Below, one piece after another: positions 1 through 3,725 of a stretch of DNA of 6,649 nucleotides. The position numbers were made by a program, and so were the translations under genes. How positions within the stretch are numbered: the first letter of the stretch is position 1; every line of letters starts with the position of its first letter. Below the pieces are notes generated by a model, which was not told where the DNA came from, did no database searches, and saw only the letters and a program-made list of their open reading frames with translations. Origin of the DNA: Opitutia bacterium (GTDB lineage Bacteria; Verrucomicrobiota; Verrucomicrobiae; Opitutales; UBA953); the NCBI GenBank assembly GCA_947488485.1, contig CANKZO010000125.1, positions 1 to 6,649 on the forward strand, written 5' to 3'.

Positions 1-18
1 CGCGCGGCGATCTCCATG

Positions 19-1617
19 TCAGTTGATCCGCGTGAGGGTCAGCGTATTACGGTCGAACCAGGCTTCGCCGCGGTCGGCGCGCAGTTCGAGCACGAGCACC
101 GGATCCGTCTCGGCGACGGAGAATTCGACGGAGATCTGGCGCCAGCCGTTCGTTCCGGCGACGGCGGGCACGCCGTTGAGTCCGGAGATCCGGAGTCGCA
201 GCCCCCGCTCCGTCTCTTCCTTGCCCGCGATGACCCCCGCCGTCTTGATCATGCCCGTGAGCCGATAGCGTCCGGGGCCGGTCGCGAACGGCAGGCGGAA
301 GTCCCCGCCTTTCTTCAGGCCGGCCTTCACGTGGAAGCAGCTGCGTCCGTCGATGTCCAGTTCGTCCGCTTCCTTCTCATCGGCGTTCCGCTCCCAGGCG
401 TATTTGCCGAGGTTGGCCTTGCCGCCCAGCGAGCGCAGCTGCACCGCGTCTTCCAATTGCGAGCGCACGGCGGCGAGGCGTTGCTTCACGCGCTCGGCGG
501 CGTCTTTACCGCGTTGGTCGAAGCGCTTGGCTTCCTCGGTGTCGAAGGGCATGAGCTTGGCCTTCGTGTTGGCGGCCAGTTCCAGGATGCGCTTCGGCCA
601 GTCGGTCGTCCGGAAGTTCTTCTCGTAGACGGTGAAGAACTGCGCCCGGTAGCGTTCGCGCATCGCGCGATCCCCGAGCAAGGCGTTGGGCACCAGCGCG
701 CCGGGCTGACGGAACACATACCAGCGGTCGTCGCCGAAGACCTGGTCCATGCCATGGAGCATGAAGGTGAACTTGCCGGACGTGGGGTCCTCGTAGAACC
801 GGTAGTTGTTACGGTTGAAGGAATAGCCGTCCCAATGGCAGAGGATCTGCTCGAGGGCGAGGTGCCGGAAGTACGCGTCGACGTCCAGGATGCGTTCCAT
901 CCGCTGAAGGCGCAGTCCCGGCACGTTTTCTTTCGTGGCGCCGATCAGCTCCGTCAGCCGCACCTTCTCGTCCGGATCGCCCTGGTCGACCTCGATCGGG
1001 CCGTCGATCTCGTTGCAGAAGGCGCCGTCGTAAAGGTGGCCCTTGGTGTCCTTGAAGAAGTAGGAAAGGAACTCGGTGTTGAAGCCTTCCTTGAGCACGT
1101 AGGTCCCGAGCCGCTTGCCGTTGAGGACCACGAAGGCGTGCGTACAGCGGGAGGCCGGCACGCCGGCGCGGCGGGCCATCTCGCCGGCGACCATCTCGAG
1201 CAGCATCGTGCCGTCCTGCGCGCAGTTGTTGAGCTGGAACTTGGAGAGCCCCCGGAACTCCTGGCCTTTCTTGGACTTCGCGGTGCGAAGCGAGAAGCCG
1301 GGGCGGTCTTCGGTGATCTGACGGAAGCTGCCCGCGGAGCCCTTGAGCTTGATCGAGCATTTCTCAAGGGTGACGCCGCCGGGCTCCTTGATCGTCAGCG
1401 TGACGTAGTCGCGCGGATTCTTGGCGAGCTTGTCGATGTTCTCCTGGGTGATGGTCAGTTCGAGCTTCGGGACGACGCCGCCGAAGAGGGCGTCGGGCGC
1501 GACATTCACGACCGGGGGTCTGGGGACGATCAGCGGCGGTAGGGTCTGGGCGGAAAGAATCATCGCTCCGCCGACGAGAAGCGCAGCATGACGGAAGAAT
1601 GGGCGGAGGCTTTCCAA
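19..1617 (-). CDS. Exported CotH kinase family protein with C-terminal carbohydrate-binding-like domain
   Basis: 532 residues. CotH proteins are atypical protein kinases, first known from Bacillus spore coats; in non-sporulating bacteria the substrate is usually unknown. Seen here: an N-terminal signal peptide (basic start with R5, R9, H10, hydrophobic run about 11-22, likely cleavage after LSA near residue 23), then a CotH core at about 45-390. Core motifs are KLKGSAGSFR (90-99), PGFSLR (106-111), LKEGFN (175-180), the W262-Y275 block with NRNNYRFY, and HGMDQVFG (288-295), where D291 matches the acidic residue of the CotH metal/ATP site. Residues about 400-532 look like a beta-sandwich (GRYRLTGMIKTAG, WRQISVEFSV, LRADRGEAWFD), possibly carbohydrate-binding. 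The start is TTG at 1617-1615: the upstream frame is closed by TGA at 1644-1642, and the next in-frame ATG (1563-1561) would cut away most of the signal peptide. No clear Shine-Dalgarno sequence precedes it. Family call is firm; kinase activity and substrate are inference. Confidence 0.88.
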   Translation of the reverse strand: MESLRPFFRHAALLVGGAMILSAQTLPPLIVPRPPVVNVAPDALFGGVVPKLELTITQENIDKLAKNPRDYVTLTIKEPGGVTLEKCSIKLKGSAGSFRQITEDRPGFSLRTAKSKKGQEFRGLSKFQLNNCAQDGTMLLEMVAGEMARRAGVPASRCTHAFVVLNGKRLGTYVLKEGFNTEFLSYFFKDTKGHLYDGAFCNEIDGPIEVDQGDPDEKVRLTELIGATKENVPGLRLQRMERILDVDAYFRHLALEQILCHWDGYSFNRNNYRFYEDPTSGKFTFMLHGMDQVFGDDRWYVFRQPGALVPNALLGDRAMRERYRAQFFTVYEKNFRTTDWPKRILELAANTKAKLMPFDTEEAKRFDQRGKDAAERVKQRLAAVRSQLEDAVQLRSLGGKANLGKYAWERNADEKEADELDIDGRSCFHVKAGLKKGGDFRLPFATGPGRYRLTGMIKTAGVIAGKEETERGLRLRISGLNGVPAVAGTNGWRQISVEFSVAETDPVLVLELRADRGEAWFDRNTLTLTRIN

Positions 1618-1690
1618 AGTCGGTGGGGTGGCGAAAAGATGTCAGTGCTGAAGGCGAGAGGCAATAAGGATGAGGATAGGGTAAATATGA

Positions 1691-1710
1691 GAGTATGGAG
1701 TATTGAGTAT
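1691..1710. repeat. Three direct GAGTAT copies at 7-bp spacing
   Basis: GAGTAT occurs at 1691-1696, 1698-1703 and 1705-1710, each copy separated by a single variable base (g, then t). On the minus strand this reads ATACTC-N three times and lies 74-94 bp upstream of the CotH start. It sits in the AT-richest patch of the gap and abuts the palindrome cluster that starts at 1712. It could be a binding site for a regulator of the CotH gene, or a short microsatellite at the edge of the palindromic element. The repeat is read directly; any function is a guess. Confidence 0.6.
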
Positions 1711-1749
1711 CGGGGTAGTGCCGCGTGCTACCCTAGGTGCATCGGGTAG

Positions 1750-1771
1750 GGTTGAGCGCCCTCGCTCAACC
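1750..1771. repeat. Perfect 9-bp stem-loop within the palindrome cluster
   Basis: Arms ggttgagcg (1750-1758) and cgctcaacc (1763-1771) are exact reverse complements around a 4-nt loop (ccct). The left arm continues outward into the flanking gggtaggg word, but the right arm passes directly into the next ggtaggg word. The unit therefore appears to have lost a closing CTACC and to have been joined to its neighbour. There is no U-tract on either side, so it is not a classic intrinsic terminator. Confidence 0.7.
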
Positions 1772-1833
1772 GGTAGGGATGCGATGACGTCGTATCCGTT
1801 CGCCCGCGGACGCGATGTCATCGCGTCCCTACC
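1772..1833. repeat. Long stem-loop, 27-bp arms, 8-nt loop
   Basis: Left arm 1772-1798 begins ggtagggatgcgatgac; right arm 1807-1833 ends gtcatcgcgtccctacc. Aligned as a hairpin, 23 of 27 positions are Watson-Crick pairs. In plus-strand RNA three of the other four become G-U wobbles (left positions 9, 18 and 22) and only position 23 is a true A-C mismatch. The loop is 1799-1806. This is the largest and most stable structure in the window and the core of the palindrome cluster. It could act as a transcript-end stabiliser, a terminator-like roadblock for the GH20 transcript, or a mobile-element recognition hairpin. Confidence 0.8.
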
Positions 1834-1842
1834 TCAAGGCAC

Positions 1843-1863
1843 GGCTGACCGGGCCGGTCAGCC
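1843..1863. repeat. 9-bp stem-loop immediately 3' of the GH20 stop codon
   Basis: Arms ggctgaccg (1843-1851) and cggtcagcc (1855-1863) are exact reverse complements with a 3-nt loop. On the minus strand the stem starts directly after the TAG stop of the GH20 gene (1866-1864), so it would be the first structure in that gene's 3' untranslated RNA. No U-run follows, so Rho-independent termination is uncertain; the stem may instead protect the 3' end. Unlike the central hairpin, its left flank lacks the GGTAGGG word and reads ggcac. Confidence 0.65.
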
Positions 1864-3606
1864 CTACCCAAACAACCCCGCCACGCTTTCCGTCAATCCA
1901 CCCGGGCGGGAGCGTCGGAGCCAGACGGCTTCATATTCTTGCTTAAACTTCGTCTGCTCTTCGGCGGAGACGGGTTGGCCGCTCGCGCGGCGCAGGCCGG
2001 CGCCGGCGAGGCGGGCGCCGAGCGAGAGTTCCGCGCGGAGGGTCGCGTCGCCGATCTTGGCCACGAGCGCTTCGGCTTCGGCGAGGTGCGCCTGCGAGGC
2101 GGCGATCTCCGCCGGCGTGACGCCGTCGGTGAACTTCGCGAGGGCGTCGGGCTTGGCGGTGAGGAAATCCCAGGTGAGGCTCTTGTTGCGGTTCGCCTTG
2201 GCGATCTGGCCGTCGAGCGTGCCGAGTTGCGTGAGCGCCGCGGCGACGGCCTGTCCGTCGGCGTCGCTGAGTCCGCCGAGGATCGCGCAGCCGGCGGCGA
2301 AGTCGGTCTTGGCGTTCGCGGCGAAACCCCACGCCTGTGCGAGGCCCGCGGCCATCGGCAGCCAGGACGTCGGCCACGGCTGGTGGTGGCCGTTATCGCC
2401 CCAAGTCGTGAGCAGGATGCCGCGCGCTTCGTGGCGCACGGCGGCGCCGACGGCTTCGGCCTGATTGGTCAGCGCGTTGTCGAGGCGGCCGGTGAAGCTC
2501 TGCCATGCGCTCGTGCCCGGGGCGACGAGGTAGTCGCGACCGAGTTCGCGGAGGCGTCCGCATTGTTCCTTGAAGGGATGGCCGGCGTCGTAACCCCACA
2601 CGACCGGCACGGCGTCGGCGGGGGCGTCCTGCGCGAGCGCGAGGTCTTCGAGGAGGATGTCGCCCCAGAACTGCACGGTGCGGCCGCGCTCGCGACCGAG
2701 GGCGCACAGCTGCTTGAGGTGATCCAGGTAGACGCGGTGCTTCCCGCGTTCGGCGACGGCCTGCTTGCTGAAGCCTTGGCCGAGTTCCCATGGCTCATCG
2801 CCGCCGATGTTCACCTGGCGGCTGCGGAAGTTCGGCAGGGTGTCGTCGAGCAGTCCCGCCACGAAATCGAGCGAGCCTTGGTCGGGGCGCAGCGTGCCGG
2901 GGAATTCCTTGAACTGTCCGGTCAGCGGATGAATCCAGCCTTCGGGGCATTCGGCCATCGCGCGATAGCGCGGGTGACGCAGCCAGCGCTCCATGTGCCC
3001 GAAGGTGTTGAGGTTCGGCACGAGTTCGATGCCGAGCGCGGCGCAGGCGTCGTCGAGCTCGCGGATCTCCGCCGGCGTCAACGGAGAGGCGTCCTTCCAC
3101 GCGTCCTCGTGTCCGCGGAAGGCGAAGGTGTGTTCGACGTAGAGCTGGAGTTGGTTGACGCGCAGGCGACCCAGCGCGCGGACGAGCGCTAGGAGTTCGG
3201 CCTGCGTGGGCACCCGCGTGCGCGAGATATCGAGCATGAAGCCGCGCACGGGAAGGTCCGGTGAGTCGGTGATCTCGAGGTGCGGGAGTTCGTCCGGGTA
3301 TTGCGCGGCGATCTGTCGGAGCGTCTGCGCGCCGTAGAGCACGCCATGCGCGTCGCCGGCGTTGAGGCGCACGCCGCTCGCGAGGATTTCGATATGGTAG
3401 CCTTCGGCGCCGCGTTCCGGCTTATGGACGATCCGGCAGGCGCCATCCGTGGTTCGGGTCAGGGCCGCCCGGGCTTCGTCCATGTTCGTCGGCAGGCTCT
3501 TTATAAAGAGGGCCGTCGGGTGGGGCAGGGCAGGCACCGGCAGCCAGCCCCCGCGGAGGGTCAGTTCCCTCGGACGGGGGAAGAACTTGAGCGCCGGGAG
3601 GGCCAT
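1864..3606 (-). CDS. Cytoplasmic GH20 beta-N-acetylhexosaminidase, GcnA-like
   Basis: 580 residues. GH20 enzymes release terminal beta-linked GlcNAc or GalNAc by substrate-assisted catalysis, in which an Asp orients the N-acetyl group and the next Glu is the acid/base. Seen here: an N-terminal GH20b-type alpha/beta domain (about 1-115, with GVLYGAQTLRQI at 88-99), then a TIM barrel at about 118-430. Barrel landmarks are RGFMLDISR (121-129), NLNTFGHME (198-206), IGGDE (267-271) with the catalytic pair D270-E271, FWGDIL (313-318), VVWGYD (335-340) and TTWGDNGHH (400-408). The C-terminal part (about 430-580) looks largely helical. The usual HxGGDE histidine is Asn (N266). That residue, the LGQG after the catalytic pair, the helical C-terminus and the absence of a signal peptide resemble the intracellular GcnA-like branch. 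The start is ATG at 3606-3604; the sequence from there matches the family N-terminus, although the Shine-Dalgarno sequence is weak. The TAG stop lies inside the palindrome cluster. Likely role: trimming imported amino-sugar oligosaccharides. Confidence 0.9.
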   Translation of the reverse strand: MALPALKFFPRPRELTLRGGWLPVPALPHPTALFIKSLPTNMDEARAALTRTTDGACRIVHKPERGAEGYHIEILASGVRLNAGDAHGVLYGAQTLRQIAAQYPDELPHLEITDSPDLPVRGFMLDISRTRVPTQAELLALVRALGRLRVNQLQLYVEHTFAFRGHEDAWKDASPLTPAEIRELDDACAALGIELVPNLNTFGHMERWLRHPRYRAMAECPEGWIHPLTGQFKEFPGTLRPDQGSLDFVAGLLDDTLPNFRSRQVNIGGDEPWELGQGFSKQAVAERGKHRVYLDHLKQLCALGRERGRTVQFWGDILLEDLALAQDAPADAVPVVWGYDAGHPFKEQCGRLRELGRDYLVAPGTSAWQSFTGRLDNALTNQAEAVGAAVRHEARGILLTTWGDNGHHQPWPTSWLPMAAGLAQAWGFAANAKTDFAAGCAILGGLSDADGQAVAAALTQLGTLDGQIAKANRNKSLTWDFLTAKPDALAKFTDGVTPAEIAASQAHLAEAEALVAKIGDATLRAELSLGARLAGAGLRRASGQPVSAEEQTKFKQEYEAVWLRRSRPGGLTESVAGLFG

Positions 3607-3725
3607 GCCCCGAGGGTTAGCCCCCGCGGGCCGACGGGCAAGACGCTAAGATGGGTCCGAACCACGCTTCCCGCTTGGAACAAGTGCCGGTCCGCCTACA
3701 TCTTATGCCCTTACCCCGCACACCC
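3607..3725. promoter_or_regulatory. Divergent intergenic region between GH20 and the cytochrome gene
   Basis: 119 bp lie between two divergently transcribed starts, so promoters for both genes are expected here. No consensus sigma-70 promoter stands out. For the plus-strand gene, ttggaa (3675-3680) with tacatc (3697-3702, 16-bp spacing) is the best but weak pair. A 7-bp inverted repeat, taagatg (3647-3653) and catctta (3699-3705), could be an operator or two facing -10-like elements. Neither start has a strong Shine-Dalgarno sequence. Confidence 0.4.

Larger units (their letters stand above)
1712..1869. repeat. Nested palindrome cluster bounded by GGTAGGG / CCCTACC words (REP/BIME-like)
   Basis: About 158 bp built from alternating GGTAG-type words and their complements: gggtag at 1713-1718, ctaccc at 1728-1733, gggtaggg at 1744-1751, ggtaggg at 1772-1778, ccctacc at 1827-1833 and ccctaccc at 1862-1869. 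The outermost eight-base words (1744-1751 and 1862-1869) are exact reverse complements and enclose three stem-loops, listed separately. This modular arrangement resembles bacterial interspersed mosaic elements made from REP-type palindromes, which are often mobilised by RAYT (REP-associated tyrosine) transposases. No transposase lies in the window. The cluster separates the GH20 and CotH genes and overlaps the GH20 stop codon. The structure is read directly; the REP/RAYT interpretation is inference. Confidence 0.75.

Noticed and set aside
1..17. Possible start of a further minus-strand gene (ATG at 17-15, two bases after the CotH TGA; reads MEIAA)
   Set aside because: Only 17 bases are visible and there is no strong Shine-Dalgarno sequence, so a translationally coupled gene cannot be told from chance.
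16..1542. 508-residue open frame on the plus strand opposite the CotH gene
   Set aside because: Antisense shadow: the minus-strand frame carries clear CotH motifs and a signal peptide, while this one shows only biased composition.
1843..1863. Classic Rho-independent terminator for GH20
   Set aside because: The GC-rich stem is in the right place, but no U-tract follows on the minus strand and the element belongs to a larger palindrome cluster, so it is listed as a repeat.
1712..1869. CRISPR array
   Set aside because: The repeated words are only 6-8 bp, occur in both orientations and form nested palindromes; there are no regular direct repeats and spacers and no cas genes.
1703..2464. 253-residue plus-strand frame starting in the palindrome region
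   Set aside because: It crosses the inverted repeats and the 3' end of GH20 in antisense, and has random-looking Ser/Ala/Arg-rich composition.
2103..3078. 15-bp direct repeat gatctccgccggcgt at 2103-2117 and 3064-3078
   Set aside because: Both copies encode the common helix-start TPAEI in GH20 with the same favoured codons; coincidence of codon bias rather than a functional repeat.
1939..3192. 417-residue open frame on the plus strand opposite the GH20 gene
   Set aside because: Antisense shadow of a gene with intact GH20 catalytic motifs; no motifs of its own.
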